Source: Ferrimonas futtsuensis DSM 18154 (GTDB taxonomy: Bacteria > Pseudomonadota > Gammaproteobacteria > Enterobacterales > Shewanellaceae). Taken from it: a DNA stretch of 64,000 bases. Location of the stretch: the NCBI RefSeq assembly GCF_000422645.1, contig NZ_KE383896.1:191461-255460 (forward strand), in the 5' to 3' direction. Shown one piece after another: positions 29,417-38,955 of this stretch (the stretch's first letter is position 1; every line of letters starts with the position of its first letter). The notes beneath the pieces are model-generated. The model saw nothing but the letters and a program-made list of their open reading frames with translations, did not search any database and was not told where the DNA came from. The position numbers and the translations under genes were made by a program.

Positions 29417-30556
29417 ATGGGACAGTACGACGCTTTATTCTCGCGGGGAAAAAAGCGACTTTCCGAGTTGAAAAAGATCAACGCGGTTAAGTCCACTCCG
29501 CTGATGCAACGCCTCGAGAGCCAGGGCATCTCCCGTCGGGAGTTCATGACCTGGTCCGCACAGGTAACCGCTATGCTTTCTCTGCCACTCTCCTTCAGCC
29601 CCCTGGTGGCCGAAGCGGCAGAGGTCGCCGATCGTGTGCCGCTGATCTGGCTGCACATGGCCGAATGTACCGGTTGTTCCGAATCCCTGATTCGCTGTGA
29701 CACCCCCTCCATCGACAGTGTCCTCTTCGACCACATCTCTGTGGAATACCATGAGACCCTGATGGCCGCCGCCGGCTGGCAGGCTGAAGAGAACCTGGAG
29801 CACGCACTGGAAGCCTACAAAGGCGGCTATGTGCTGGCTGTAGAGGGCGCCATCCCCACCGCCGACAATGGTCACTACCTGACCGTAGGCTGTAAGGGCC
29901 ACACCGGTACCGAAATCATCCACCACGCAGCCGAAGGCGCCGCCGCCATCGTCTCCGTGGGTACCTGTGCCGCCTTCGGTGGTGTTCAGGCCGCTGCGCC
30001 AAACCCAACCGACGCCAAGGGCGTTGACCAGGTTGTTCACAAGCCCGTTGTGAACCTGGGTGGCTGTCCCCCAAGTGAGAAGAACATCGTGGGTACCCTG
30101 ATGTACTTCGTCATGTTCGGCAAACTGCCTCCAATGGACATGTACGGTCGTCCCAAGTGGGCTTACGGCGCGCGTGTTCACGACAACTGTGAGCGCCGCG
30201 GTCGTTTCGACGCCGGTGAGTTCGTCGAGAAGTTCGGTGATGAAGGTGCCAAAGAGGGTTACTGCCTGTACAAGGTTGGTTGTAAGGGTCCTTATACCTA
30301 CAACAACTGCCCCACCGAGCGCTTTAACCACCACACCAGCTGGCCCGTGCTGGCCGGTCACGGCTGTATCGGTTGTTCCGAGCCCAACTTCTGGGACGCC
30401 ATGGCCGATTTCGAAAAACCCCTGGGTCGCCGCGATATCCACAGCCTGGATAAGACCGCTGACTTTATCGGCACCGCCATCCTTGGCCTGTCGGTAGTAG
30501 GTCTCGGTGCCCACGCCGTCGCCGGTGTGTTTGCCAAAGATGTGGAGGATAAGTGA
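29417..30556 (+). CDS. hyaA: [NiFe] hydrogenase small subunit (Tat-exported)
   Basis: 379 residues. The Tat signal SRREFMTW lies about 40 residues in, followed by a hydrophobic stretch and AEAA. Iron-sulfur ligands are in ECTGCSES, GTCAAFGG, GGCPPSEKN, HDNCERR, LYKVGCKGP and HGCIGCSEP; a C-terminal membrane anchor (FIGTAILGLSVVGLGAHAVAGV) ends the protein. The proximal-cluster region has Gly where oxygen-tolerant enzymes carry extra Cys, pointing to a standard oxygen-sensitive uptake hydrogenase. The start at 29417 is preferred over an upstream in-frame ATG (29312), because AAGGA precedes it. The symbol is by operon position; hydA or hoxK are synonyms. Confidence 0.94.
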   Translation: MGQYDALFSRGKKRLSELKKINAVKSTPLMQRLESQGISRREFMTWSAQVTAMLSLPLSFSPLVAEAAEVADRVPLIWLHMAECTGCSESLIRCDTPSIDSVLFDHISVEYHETLMAAAGWQAEENLEHALEAYKGGYVLAVEGAIPTADNGHYLTVGCKGHTGTEIIHHAAEGAAAIVSVGTCAAFGGVQAAAPNPTDAKGVDQVVHKPVVNLGGCPPSEKNIVGTLMYFVMFGKLPPMDMYGRPKWAYGARVHDNCERRGRFDAGEFVEKFGDEGAKEGYCLYKVGCKGPYTYNNCPTERFNHHTSWPVLAGHGCIGCSEPNFWDAMADFEKPLGRRDIHSLDKTADFIGTAILGLSVVGLGAHAVAGVFAKDVEDK

Positions 30557-32259
30557 TGAGCAAACGTGTTGTAGTCGATCCAATCACCCGGATTGAAGGT
30601 CACCTTCGTGTCGAGGTTGAGGTCGATGAAAATAATGTCATCACCAAAGCCTGGTCCGGCTCCACCCTGTGGCGCGGCATCGAAACCATCCTGAAGGGCC
30701 GTAGCCCTATGGATGCGGGTCTGCTGGTTCAGCGTATCTGTGGTGTATGTACCTACTCCCACTACCGCTGCTCCATCGAAGCGGTAGAAGACGCTCTGGA
30801 CCTGAAGATTCCTGAGAACGCCAAGCTGCTGCGCAGCCTGATGCAGTCCTCCCTGTACATGCATGACCACGTGGTTCATTTCTACCACCTGCATGCCCTG
30901 GACTGGGTAGACATCGTCTCCGCTCTGAGCGCCGATCCGGCCAAGGCCGCTCAGGTTGCCATGAAGTACAGCGCCACCCCAATCGCCGCTGGCGAAGGTG
31001 AACTGCGCGCCGTACAGGAGCGGGTACAGGGTCTGGTTAACACCGGTAAGCTGGGGCCATTCGCCAACGCTTACTGGGGCAACGGCACCTACAAGTTCTC
31101 TCCCGAGCAGAACCTGATCGCCGTATCCCACTACCTGAAGGCCCTGGAAGTTCAGCGTAAAGCTGCCGAGATGCTGGCCATCTTCGGTGGTAAGCAGCCT
31201 CACCCACAATCCCTGGTTGTTGGTGGCGTAAGCTGTGTTCGCGACATGCTGTCCCCAGCCCGTCTGCAAGAGTGGAAGCAGAAGCACGCCGAAGTGAACG
31301 ACTTCATCAACCGTGCCTACCTGCCTGACGTACTGATGGCTGCCGAAGCCTACAAAGAAGAGCCCTCCGTACTGGGTGGCGTGGGCGTGAAGAACTTCAT
31401 GGCCGCCGAAGACTTCTACCTGGGCAACGGCGAGTACCTGTTCCAGCAGGGCGTGATCATGAATGGCGACCTGGCCAATGTTCAGGACGTTGATCTGACC
31501 CTGATCGAAGAGGACGTGACTCACTCCTGGTACCAGGACGGCGCGGCCCGTCACCCCTATGATGGTGTGACCGAGCCTAACTACACCGGCCTGATCGAGC
31601 GTGACACCGTTTACGGTAAGCTGCCGACCTTCGACAACGAAGGCAAGTACTCCTGGGTTAAGTCTCCTCGTTACGCTGGTGAGCCCATCGAAGTGGGTCC
31701 CCTGTCCAGCCTGCTGGTCGCCTACGCCCGCGGAAACAAGCAGGTGGTTGGCGCCGTTAACGGTCTGCTGGAAGCCACTGGCCTGCCTGTTGAAGCTCTG
31801 TTCACCACTCTGGGCCGTACCGCGTCCCGTCTGGTACAGACCATGCTGGTTGCCGAGAACAGCCTGAAGACCTTCGATGCCCTGGTGAACAACATCCTTG
31901 TTGATGAGTCCACCTACATCGAGCCGGTTATCGATCCCAACAAAGAGTACAAGGGTGTGGGTGTGATTGAAGCACCTCGCGGCCTGCTCAGCCACTGGAT
32001 CCGCATCAAGGGTGGCAAGATCGAGAACTACCAAGCCGTGGTACCCACCACCTGGAACTCCGGTCCTGTGGACGCCAACGGCAAGGTTGGTCCTTTCGAG
32101 GAATCCCTGGTTGGCATGAAGCTGGAAGATCCTACCAAGCCTCTGGAGATCATCCGCGTCATCCACTCCTTCGACCCCTGTATGGCCTGTGCCGTACACG
32201 TGATGGATTACAAAGGCCAGGATCTGGGGCAGTTCCAAGTAGCACCCAACGCCTGCTAA
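30556..32259 (+). CDS. hyaB: [NiFe] hydrogenase large subunit
   Basis: 567 residues. It carries the NiFe(CN)2CO centre; Ni/Fe ligands are in RICGVC (Cys62, Cys65) and DPCMACAVH near the C-terminus. The 19-residue tail after that His is the peptide removed by the maturation protease encoded two genes downstream. VDPITRIEGHLR is the conserved N-terminal motif. The ATG overlaps the TGA of hyaA, with GGAGG eight bases before it. It is carried across the inner membrane as a folded complex with the Tat-tagged small subunit. Confidence 0.96.
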   Translation: MSKRVVVDPITRIEGHLRVEVEVDENNVITKAWSGSTLWRGIETILKGRSPMDAGLLVQRICGVCTYSHYRCSIEAVEDALDLKIPENAKLLRSLMQSSLYMHDHVVHFYHLHALDWVDIVSALSADPAKAAQVAMKYSATPIAAGEGELRAVQERVQGLVNTGKLGPFANAYWGNGTYKFSPEQNLIAVSHYLKALEVQRKAAEMLAIFGGKQPHPQSLVVGGVSCVRDMLSPARLQEWKQKHAEVNDFINRAYLPDVLMAAEAYKEEPSVLGGVGVKNFMAAEDFYLGNGEYLFQQGVIMNGDLANVQDVDLTLIEEDVTHSWYQDGAARHPYDGVTEPNYTGLIERDTVYGKLPTFDNEGKYSWVKSPRYAGEPIEVGPLSSLLVAYARGNKQVVGAVNGLLEATGLPVEALFTTLGRTASRLVQTMLVAENSLKTFDALVNNILVDESTYIEPVIDPNKEYKGVGVIEAPRGLLSHWIRIKGGKIENYQAVVPTTWNSGPVDANGKVGPFEESLVGMKLEDPTKPLEIIRVIHSFDPCMACAVHVMDYKGQDLGQFQVAPNAC

Positions 32260-32268
32260 GGAGGAGCT

Positions 32269-32940
32269 ATGTCTAACAAGGTTCCACATTCAAGAGATTA
32301 CATCTTCACGCCGGTGATCCGTATCTGCCATTGGCTGCGTGCGCTCTCCATCGTGTTGCTGGTAATCTCCGGGTTCTACATCTCCTGGCCCTTTTTGGTC
32401 CAGTACGGTGGACCCGACAACCTGATGCAAGGCTGGGTGCGCTTCGGCCACCTGGTTGCAGGTTTCCTGCTTGTGGCGATCACCATCATTCGCGCCTATC
32501 TTTACTTCTTCAGTAAGAGTGATATTGAGCGGCGTTCATTCCGTGATGTGATCAGTCCCAAGAAATGGATTGAGAACCTGATGGCCTACGGTTACATGGG
32601 CAACATGCACAAGTCCGGTGTCTACGGACCGCTGCAGTACATGACCTACTTCGCACTGACCATGGTTATCGTGGTGATGTGTGTTACCGGTCTGATCCTG
32701 CACGCCCATGTGTATCACGAAGGACTGGGGGGTGCCTTTATGCCCATCGCCGAAGCCCTGATTCCGATGTTCGGAACCCTGGCCTTTGTGCGAGAGCTGC
32801 ACCACTTCCTGACCTGGGTATTTGTCATCTTCATGGTTATCCATGTATACATGGCTGTGTTCAGTGGCATCCGCTTTAAGCACAACTCTGTGGATTCCAT
32901 TGTGTCCGGTTATGACTACCACCCAATGAAGCACAAGTAA
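32269..32940 (+). CDS. hyaC: Ni/Fe-hydrogenase b-type cytochrome subunit
   Basis: 223 residues, four or more membrane helices. It is the diheme cytochrome b that anchors the hydrogenase and passes electrons to quinone. Typical elements: TPVIRICHWLRALSIVLLVISG near the N-terminus, FGHLVAGFLL, and VRELHHFLTWVFVIFMVIHVYMA near the C-terminus, holding the heme His residues. AAGGAGGAGC makes a strong ribosome-binding site nine bases after the hyaB stop. Confidence 0.95.
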   Translation: MSNKVPHSRDYIFTPVIRICHWLRALSIVLLVISGFYISWPFLVQYGGPDNLMQGWVRFGHLVAGFLLVAITIIRAYLYFFSKSDIERRSFRDVISPKKWIENLMAYGYMGNMHKSGVYGPLQYMTYFALTMVIVVMCVTGLILHAHVYHEGLGGAFMPIAEALIPMFGTLAFVRELHHFLTWVFVIFMVIHVYMAVFSGIRFKHNSVDSIVSGYDYHPMKHK

Positions 32941-32945
32941 TCGAT

Positions 32946-33482
32946 ATGCCAGAAAAAATCCTCATTCTGGGGATTGGCAATGTACTGTACGCCGATGAAG
33001 GCATCGGCGTACATTTTGCCAACTACTTCCAGAAAGCGTACAAATTCGAGGGGCAACCTCAGTTGGAATTCATGGACGGCGGCACTCTGGCCAACGCATT
33101 GATTCCTCTGATTGCCCCTTATGACCATCTGGTGGTGGTCGACACCATCAACTCCGCGAACGCCAACTTCGGCGACGTCTTCTTTTTCAATTTTGACCGG
33201 GCCCCCGCCGAGGTGGACTGGCAAGGCAGCGCCCACGAAGTGGAGATGCTGCAAACCCTGAACATGATGGACATGGTGGGCGATCGGCCCGAGACCTATG
33301 TCCTGGGTGTGGTACCCACTGTCCTGGAATCCATGAGCTTTGAGCTCACCGACCAGGTCAAAGGCGCCGTGCCTACCATGGAGAAAGCCCTGGTTGGTCA
33401 TCTGGAGACCCTGGGGATCCGCGCCACCAAGGTGAAGGATCTCGACATCCAGGCCCTGGCCCACCAATCCTGCGACACCTAA
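32946..33482 (+). CDS. hyaD: Hydrogenase maturation endopeptidase
   Basis: 178 residues, HyaD/HybD/HydD family of nickel-dependent proteases (peptidase A31). It cuts the C-terminal extension of the large subunit after nickel insertion. The GIGNVLYADEGIGVH motif contains the Glu/Asp metal ligand, FMDGGTLANALIP and VDTINSA hold the second Asp, and SAHEVEMLQ the His. Six bases after hyaC. Probably specific for the large subunit of this operon. Confidence 0.94.
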   Translation: MPEKILILGIGNVLYADEGIGVHFANYFQKAYKFEGQPQLEFMDGGTLANALIPLIAPYDHLVVVDTINSANANFGDVFFFNFDRAPAEVDWQGSAHEVEMLQTLNMMDMVGDRPETYVLGVVPTVLESMSFELTDQVKGAVPTMEKALVGHLETLGIRATKVKDLDIQALAHQSCDT

Positions 33483-33493
33483 GGACCCCAGCC

Positions 33494-35170
33494 ATGAAGC
33501 TGAAGTTTAACTTCCACTGCGACCGTCCGGTCCCCTACTACGCTCATCGCTGCAACCAGCTGCTGACCCACCCCCAGGTACTCACCACAGGCAAAACCGA
33601 CAACACCTACTTCTTCATCGCCGAAGGCGATCAGGAGCAACTGTCGGAGCTGGCTGAACAGGTGGGTCAGGAGTGGTCTCTCTCCTGCTGGCTGGAGCGC
33701 AGTGAACTGCTCCCTGTTGAGGAGCTCGAGGGTGACGAACACGCCCTGGCCCATGGTCCGGTTCACAACCCCTACTGTGGCTATTGCCGTGATCACCTGC
33801 AGACCTGCCACCACTGTGGCAGCGAGGCTCAGCCCAGCCTGGACAGCGACCAGTTGCAGCAGGCCGTAGACACCTTCCTGGCAAAAGGTCAGTGCACCCT
33901 GGCCACCGGCAGTGGCCTGCGCCGCTTCCGCCGCCTCGGCAACATCCAGCCCAAACAGCTGATGTTCTGTCGTGCCGAAGCCCTGAACACCGCCCTGCAC
34001 CTCTCCAATCAGGGCGTGCGCCTGCTGAGCAGCCTGGAAAAGCCCATGCTGCAGCTGCTGCCCAAGGCGGAGTTTGCCAAGGCCAACACCCTGGCGCACA
34101 TCACCTACCTGTGCCACCTGGCCGACGACAGGATCTCTCTGCGACTGGCTCAGAAGCTGGCCGACGCCGGTGTGGAGCTGGTGGCCGTCGAGGAGGTGGA
34201 GCCAGCCCCCAAACTGGTGCTCACCTTCCTGGAGGAGAAGCCCCTGGCCCTGAGCCACCGCACCCAGCCGGGCGACATCGCCTGCCCTGAAGCCCCCCTG
34301 TGGGACGACGCGGTGATCGGTGGCTATCGCGCCGAAGTGAACGACGGCAAACTGCTCCTGAGCGAAGATGGTCGTCAGAACATCAATGATCGCTGGGCCG
34401 CCGCCTGTGCCCATCACGGCGCCACCCTGTTTGCCCCCAGGGGCAGCACCACGGCCACCCTCTACCTCAGTGGCAACCGCCCCTCAGGCCTGATCCATCA
34501 GGATGACCAGGGCGAGTACCAGTGGCTGGTGAAACTGCCTGAGAAGTGGATTGCACCGAATCAGATCCTCAACGCCATCGCCGAAAGCGCCGAGACCGGC
34601 GAACGTCTGGTCGCCCGCTTCCGCGAGCTCCACCCAGAGCGTGCCGCCACCCTGGACGCCATGAGCGACACCCCCATCAGCGGCAACCTGTCCAGCGTGA
34701 TGGCCCTGATTGCCTGGCTGCTGCAGGTGGCCGAACCCGGTGACGATCGCCTGACCGCCGCCCGCAAGTTCACCGCCCTGGCCCTGGGCCACGACGGCAA
34801 GAACAGCCCCCGCATCGACTTCAAGCTCAAGCGCGACGACGATGAGGTGCTGACGGTGCAGCCCCACAAGGCACTGCAAGCCGCCCTGAGCTACGCCATG
34901 GCGGATGAGAACAGCATCCAGGCCACCTGCTACGGCCTGGTGGACTCCTTCGCCGACTTCGTTGCCAACTGGGTGGAACAGCTGGACGCGGATGTGGGCA
35001 TCGATCAGTTGGCCCTGGCCGGGGATGAGTTTGCTTCTCCGGCGCTGATGGACCGCATCCATCGCCGCCTGGGCAACAACTTCCACCTGATGTGGCCCGA
35101 AGCGCTGGACTTTGACGGCTCCAACCTGGCGGCCGGTGGTCTGTTCCTCAAGCGCAGGAAGCGTGCATGA
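33494..35170 (+). CDS. hydE: HydE-like hydrogenase accessory protein (HypF-related)
   Basis: 558 residues, between the protease and hypF, and overlapping the hypF start by four bases. The N-terminal part is unusual; a paired-cysteine cluster (PYCGYCRDHLQTCHHCGS, about 95-113) looks like a zinc ribbon. The middle and C-terminal parts have HypF-like features (LYLSGNRPSGLIHQDDQGE; SGNLSSVMALIAWLL; DGSNLAAGGLFLKRR), but the acylphosphatase domain is absent. I relate it to HydE of Wolinella and Helicobacter hydrogenase operons on gene order and this partial resemblance. The role in maturation is unproven; an alternative is an operon-specific chaperone. Confidence 0.6.
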   Translation: MKLKFNFHCDRPVPYYAHRCNQLLTHPQVLTTGKTDNTYFFIAEGDQEQLSELAEQVGQEWSLSCWLERSELLPVEELEGDEHALAHGPVHNPYCGYCRDHLQTCHHCGSEAQPSLDSDQLQQAVDTFLAKGQCTLATGSGLRRFRRLGNIQPKQLMFCRAEALNTALHLSNQGVRLLSSLEKPMLQLLPKAEFAKANTLAHITYLCHLADDRISLRLAQKLADAGVELVAVEEVEPAPKLVLTFLEEKPLALSHRTQPGDIACPEAPLWDDAVIGGYRAEVNDGKLLLSEDGRQNINDRWAAACAHHGATLFAPRGSTTATLYLSGNRPSGLIHQDDQGEYQWLVKLPEKWIAPNQILNAIAESAETGERLVARFRELHPERAATLDAMSDTPISGNLSSVMALIAWLLQVAEPGDDRLTAARKFTALALGHDGKNSPRIDFKLKRDDDEVLTVQPHKALQAALSYAMADENSIQATCYGLVDSFADFVANWVEQLDADVGIDQLALAGDEFASPALMDRIHRRLGNNFHLMWPEALDFDGSNLAAGGLFLKRRKRA

Positions 35171-37443
35171 GTCTGAGGCGCCAGCACTACCAGATCCTTG
35201 GTACGGTACAAGGGGTCGGTTTCCGGCCCTTTGTCTACCGCCACGCCACAGAAAATGCTCTGACCGGCAATGTCCTCAATGACGCCAACGGCGTTGCCAT
35301 CGAGGTGCAGGGCACTGCGGCCCAGCTGGCCGCGTTTGAAGACGCCATGCGCCACCAACTCCCGCCTCTGGCCAAGGTCGATCACCTGTCCCTCGAGGAT
35401 CATCCGATCAACCCGGATGAGGCGGAGTTCATTATTCTGGAAAGCAGCGGCAAGCAAGATGCCCAGGTGGCCCTGGCCACCGATAAGGCCAGTTGCGACG
35501 ACTGTCTCAACGACATCCGCGACCCGAACAGCCGCTACTTCAACTACCCCTTCACCAACTGCACCAATTGCGGTCCCAGGTACACCATCATCCGCGACCT
35601 GCCCTACGACAGGCCCAACACGGCCATGGCAGGCTTTAAGATGTGCCCCGAGTGTGCCAAGGAGTACAAGGACCCCCTCAATCGTCGCTACCACGCTCAG
35701 CCGGTGAGCTGTCCCCACTGTGGGCCTCAGCTGACCTGGCGCAAGGCCAGTGGTCAGCCATTGACGGTCACCGATCCCCTGGCGCACTGCTGCAGCCAGT
35801 TGGCCAAAGGCAAGATCATTGCCATCAAGGGACTGGGAGGCTATCACCTGATGTGCGACGCCACCAGTGACCTGGCGGTAGACACATTGCGGCGACGCAA
35901 ACGGCGCCCCGCCAAACCCCTGGCGGTGATGGTCAAAGACCGCGCCACCGCCGAGACCCTGGTCAAGGGCACCCGCGAGGAGTGGGACACCCTCTGCTCC
36001 CAGGAGCGCCCCATTACCCTGATGCGCACCCTGGGCAACAACACGTTGGCCCCGTCGGTGGCGCCGGGCATTGATCGCCTGGGACTGTTCCTGCCCTACA
36101 CCCCCATCCATCAGCTGCTGCTCGAGCGGCTGGATCGGCCCCTGGTGGCCACCAGTGCCAACCTCTCCGGCGAGCCGGTGATCACCGAGCTGAGTCAGTT
36201 GGTGGACAAACTGGGCCACGTGGTGGATGGCATCCTGGATCACGACCGACCCATTCTCAACGCCTGCGACGACTCCGTGGTTCAGGTGGTTGGCGGGCAG
36301 ACCCAGTGGTGGCGCCTGGCCCGCGGGGTGGCGCCACAGACCGAACGGCTGGACACCGAAGCTCAGTGTACCACCCTGGCAGTAGGCGCCCAGCAGAAGA
36401 ACCGCCTGGCCCTGGCCTTCGGCCAGCGAGCGATCACCAGCCCCCACATCGGCGACCTGGATAACCTGGCCACCGAGGGCTATTTCGAGCACACCCTGGC
36501 CCAGTTGCAGCGCATCTATGACCTCAAGGTGGAGCGACTGGTCACCGACCTGCACCCCGGCTATGGCTCCAGCCAGTGGGCCCAGAATCTGGCCCAGCGC
36601 CAGGAACTGCCCCTGCTGCAGGTGCAGCACCACCACGCCCACATTCTGGCGGTGATGGCAGAGCACAAACGCACCGACAAGGTCCTGGGTTTTGCTTTCG
36701 ACGGCACCGGCCTGGGCGACGACGGGCAGATGTGGGGTGGCGAGGTGATGCTGGCAGACACTCAGGGCTACACCCGGTTGCACTACGTCAAACCCTTCCG
36801 CCTGATCGGCGGGGAACAGGCGATCAAGTATCCGGTGCGGGTGGCCCTCTCCCTGATGTTCCAGCACTACTCCCTGGAGGAGGTGCAGGCCAGCGGCTGG
36901 CCTCAGAAGTTCGGCATCAAGGATATGGCCCTGAAGAATATGCACCTGATGTGGCAGCGGGGAATCAATGCCCCCTACTCCAGCTCCATGGGTCGGTTGT
37001 TCGACGCCGTGGCCTGCTTCCTGCAGCTGTGCCGCGAGACCGACTTTGACGGTCAGGCCGGAATGCTGCTGGAAGCGGCTGCCGAGCAATGCCAGGACAG
37101 CGAGGTCAACCTGCTGAGCCTGCCCGCCAGCATCGGCCCCATTATCGATACCGCCCCTCTGGTGCATCAGATGATGACCCTGGGACACAGCAAGCTGGAC
37201 ACCGCCACCTGGGCCCGAGCCTTCATCAACGCCGTCGCCCAGATGATGGTCAGCCTGATGGAACGCTACCCGGACTACCCCCTGGTGCTCAGTGGCGGGG
37301 TGATGATGAACCGCTGCCTGCTGGAGCGGCTGCAGGCGATCATGGGCGAACACCAGACTCGCTGGCTCTGGCCAGAGCGCACCGCCGTCAATGACGGCAG
37401 CATCGCTCAGGGTCAGCTTTGGTATGCGCTAAACCAGGAGTAA
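35167..37443 (+). CDS. hypF: Carbamoyltransferase HypF
   Basis: 758 residues, the full family length. Domains in order: acylphosphatase (GTVQGVGFRPFVYRHA, residues 12-27), two zinc fingers (CDDCLNDI, NCTNCGPRY; CPECAKEY, SCPHCGP), a YrdC-like adenylation domain (IKGLGGYHLMCDA; PLVATSANLSGEP) and a Kae1-like domain (VQHHHAHILAVMAEH; GFAFDGTGLGDDG; LSGGVMMN). It forms the carbamoyl-AMP intermediate and carbamoylates HypE for cyanide-ligand synthesis. Confidence 0.97.
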   Translation: MSLRRQHYQILGTVQGVGFRPFVYRHATENALTGNVLNDANGVAIEVQGTAAQLAAFEDAMRHQLPPLAKVDHLSLEDHPINPDEAEFIILESSGKQDAQVALATDKASCDDCLNDIRDPNSRYFNYPFTNCTNCGPRYTIIRDLPYDRPNTAMAGFKMCPECAKEYKDPLNRRYHAQPVSCPHCGPQLTWRKASGQPLTVTDPLAHCCSQLAKGKIIAIKGLGGYHLMCDATSDLAVDTLRRRKRRPAKPLAVMVKDRATAETLVKGTREEWDTLCSQERPITLMRTLGNNTLAPSVAPGIDRLGLFLPYTPIHQLLLERLDRPLVATSANLSGEPVITELSQLVDKLGHVVDGILDHDRPILNACDDSVVQVVGGQTQWWRLARGVAPQTERLDTEAQCTTLAVGAQQKNRLALAFGQRAITSPHIGDLDNLATEGYFEHTLAQLQRIYDLKVERLVTDLHPGYGSSQWAQNLAQRQELPLLQVQHHHAHILAVMAEHKRTDKVLGFAFDGTGLGDDGQMWGGEVMLADTQGYTRLHYVKPFRLIGGEQAIKYPVRVALSLMFQHYSLEEVQASGWPQKFGIKDMALKNMHLMWQRGINAPYSSSMGRLFDAVACFLQLCRETDFDGQAGMLLEAAAEQCQDSEVNLLSLPASIGPIIDTAPLVHQMMTLGHSKLDTATWARAFINAVAQMMVSLMERYPDYPLVLSGGVMMNRCLLERLQAIMGEHQTRWLWPERTAVNDGSIAQGQLWYALNQE

Positions 37444-37450
37444 CTTCCCC

Positions 37451-37472
37451 GGAGGGCCGGTTTCGGCCCTCC
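37451..37472 (+). terminator. Hairpin after hypF
   Basis: GGAGGGCC / GGCCCTCC with a six-base loop, ten bases past the hypF stop and without a T-run. The 149-base gap before hypC also holds the repeat CATGAC...GTCATG (about 37518-37544). The gap suggests that hypCDE has a separate promoter or processing site. Confidence 0.5.
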
Positions 37473-37592
37473 GACTACCCAAAACTACGACACCCACCAC
37501 AGGTTAAATGCCACTAACATGACCCAGGTCACGAAAGTCATGGGGGTGTTGTCGAATAATGTTCGAAATGTAAACAAGGGACCAATCAGACC

Positions 37593-37835
37593 ATGTGTTT
37601 ATCCATCCCCTCTCAGGTGGTAGAACTGCACCCTGAAGACACCACCGCCACCGTCGATACCATGGGCGTGACCCGCCGGGTGAGTACCCACCTGATCAGC
37701 GAGCCCCTGAACGTGGGCGACTACGTGCTGATCCACGTCGGCTTCGCCATGAACAAGATCGACGAAGAAGCGGCCAAGGAGAGCCTCGAGCTCTACAAAG
37801 AGATTGTCGAAAAGATGGAGGCGGAAAATGTCTGA
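37593..37835 (+). CDS. hypC: Hydrogenase maturation chaperone HypC
   Basis: 80 residues. MCLSIPSQVVEL is the family N-terminus; Cys2 is the residue that contacts HypD and the large-subunit precursor. VDTMGVTRRVSTHLI and GDYVLIHVGFAMNKIDE are conserved. It carries the Fe(CN)2CO unit with HypD. The 3' end overlaps hypD by eight bases. Confidence 0.96.
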   Translation: MCLSIPSQVVELHPEDTTATVDTMGVTRRVSTHLISEPLNVGDYVLIHVGFAMNKIDEEAAKESLELYKEIVEKMEAENV

Positions 37836-38955
37836 TCTGGCCCTGAAGGATCTCTATCAGGGATTTCGGGATCCGGAGACCATCAAGGCGCTGCTGAAGC
37901 AGATCGCCGACAAGGCCCCCGGCCTGAAAGAGCCCCTGAGGATCATGGAGGTGTGCGGCGGTCACACCCACAGCATCATGAAATACGGCATTCACCAGGC
38001 GCTGCCAGAGAACATTGAGTTTATCCACGGCCCCGGCTGCCCGGTGTGCGTCATGCCCAAAGAGCGCATCGATCAGGCCATTGCCCTGGCCCAGATGCCC
38101 GACGTCATCCTGGCCACTCTGGGCGACATGATCCGGGTACCTGGCTCCAAGTCCACCCTGGCCCAGGCCCGTGCCCAGGGCGCCGATGTGCGCCCCCTGT
38201 ACGACCCCATGGACGCGGTGAAACTGGCCCAGGAGAACCCGGATAAGACGGTGATCTACTTCGCCATTGGCTTCGAGACCACCACTCCCATGACCGCAGT
38301 AGTGGTGCAGATGGCTGACCAGTTGGGGTTGCCCAACCTGCTGCTGCACGTTAACCATGTGCTGGTTCCGCCGGCCGTGCACGCAGTAATGGCCGACGGC
38401 CAGGCCAAGGTCAACGCCTTTATCGGCCCCTCCCACGTCAGCGTGATCACCGGCGCCAAGATCTACCAGCCCATTGTCGACGCCTACAACACCCCAGTGG
38501 TGGTCTCTGGCTTCGAGCCGGTGGACGTGCTGGAGTCGGTACTGATGCTGGTGGAGCAGAAACTGGCGGGCAAGGCGGAGCTGGAGATTCAGTACAGCCG
38601 CGCCGTCACCCTGGATGGCAACACCGGCGCCCAGGCCCTGGTGGACAAATACCTGGCGGTGCGCCCCCAGTTCCGCTGGCGTGGTCTGGGCTACATCCCA
38701 GACTCCTCCCTGGGACTGTCACCCGACTACCCGCACCTCAACGCCGAGCTCAAGTTCAAGGACCAGTTGCCCAGCGAGGAGCTGGACGACCACAAGGCCT
38801 GCATGTGCGGCAACATTCTCAAAGGGCTGGCCAAACCCACCGACTGCAAGGTGTTCGGTCGGGGCTGCACTCCCCAGACCCCCATGGGCAGCTGCATGGT
38901 CAGCTCAGAGGGCGCCTGTCACGCCCACTTTAAGTACGGAGAAGTGATTCTATGA
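37828..38955 (+). CDS. hypD: Hydrogenase maturation protein HypD
   Basis: 375 residues from ATG 37828 (GGAGGCGG upstream). Conserved segments: MEVCGGHTHSIMKYGI with Cys43, IHGPGCPVCVMP, FAIGFETTTPMTA, and a C-terminal [4Fe-4S] set (CMCGNILKG; DCKVFGRGCTPQTPMGSCM). HypD is the scaffold where the iron receives CN and CO. The start inside hypC indicates translational coupling. Confidence 0.96.
   Translation: MSDLALKDLYQGFRDPETIKALLKQIADKAPGLKEPLRIMEVCGGHTHSIMKYGIHQALPENIEFIHGPGCPVCVMPKERIDQAIALAQMPDVILATLGDMIRVPGSKSTLAQARAQGADVRPLYDPMDAVKLAQENPDKTVIYFAIGFETTTPMTAVVVQMADQLGLPNLLLHVNHVLVPPAVHAVMADGQAKVNAFIGPSHVSVITGAKIYQPIVDAYNTPVVVSGFEPVDVLESVLMLVEQKLAGKAELEIQYSRAVTLDGNTGAQALVDKYLAVRPQFRWRGLGYIPDSSLGLSPDYPHLNAELKFKDQLPSEELDDHKACMCGNILKGLAKPTDCKVFGRGCTPQTPMGSCMVSSEGACHAHFKYGEVIL

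Noticed and set aside
35005-37353. A 782-codon frame antisense to hypF
   Set aside because: hypF is intact with all four domains; the composition of the antisense frame is typical of a shadow.
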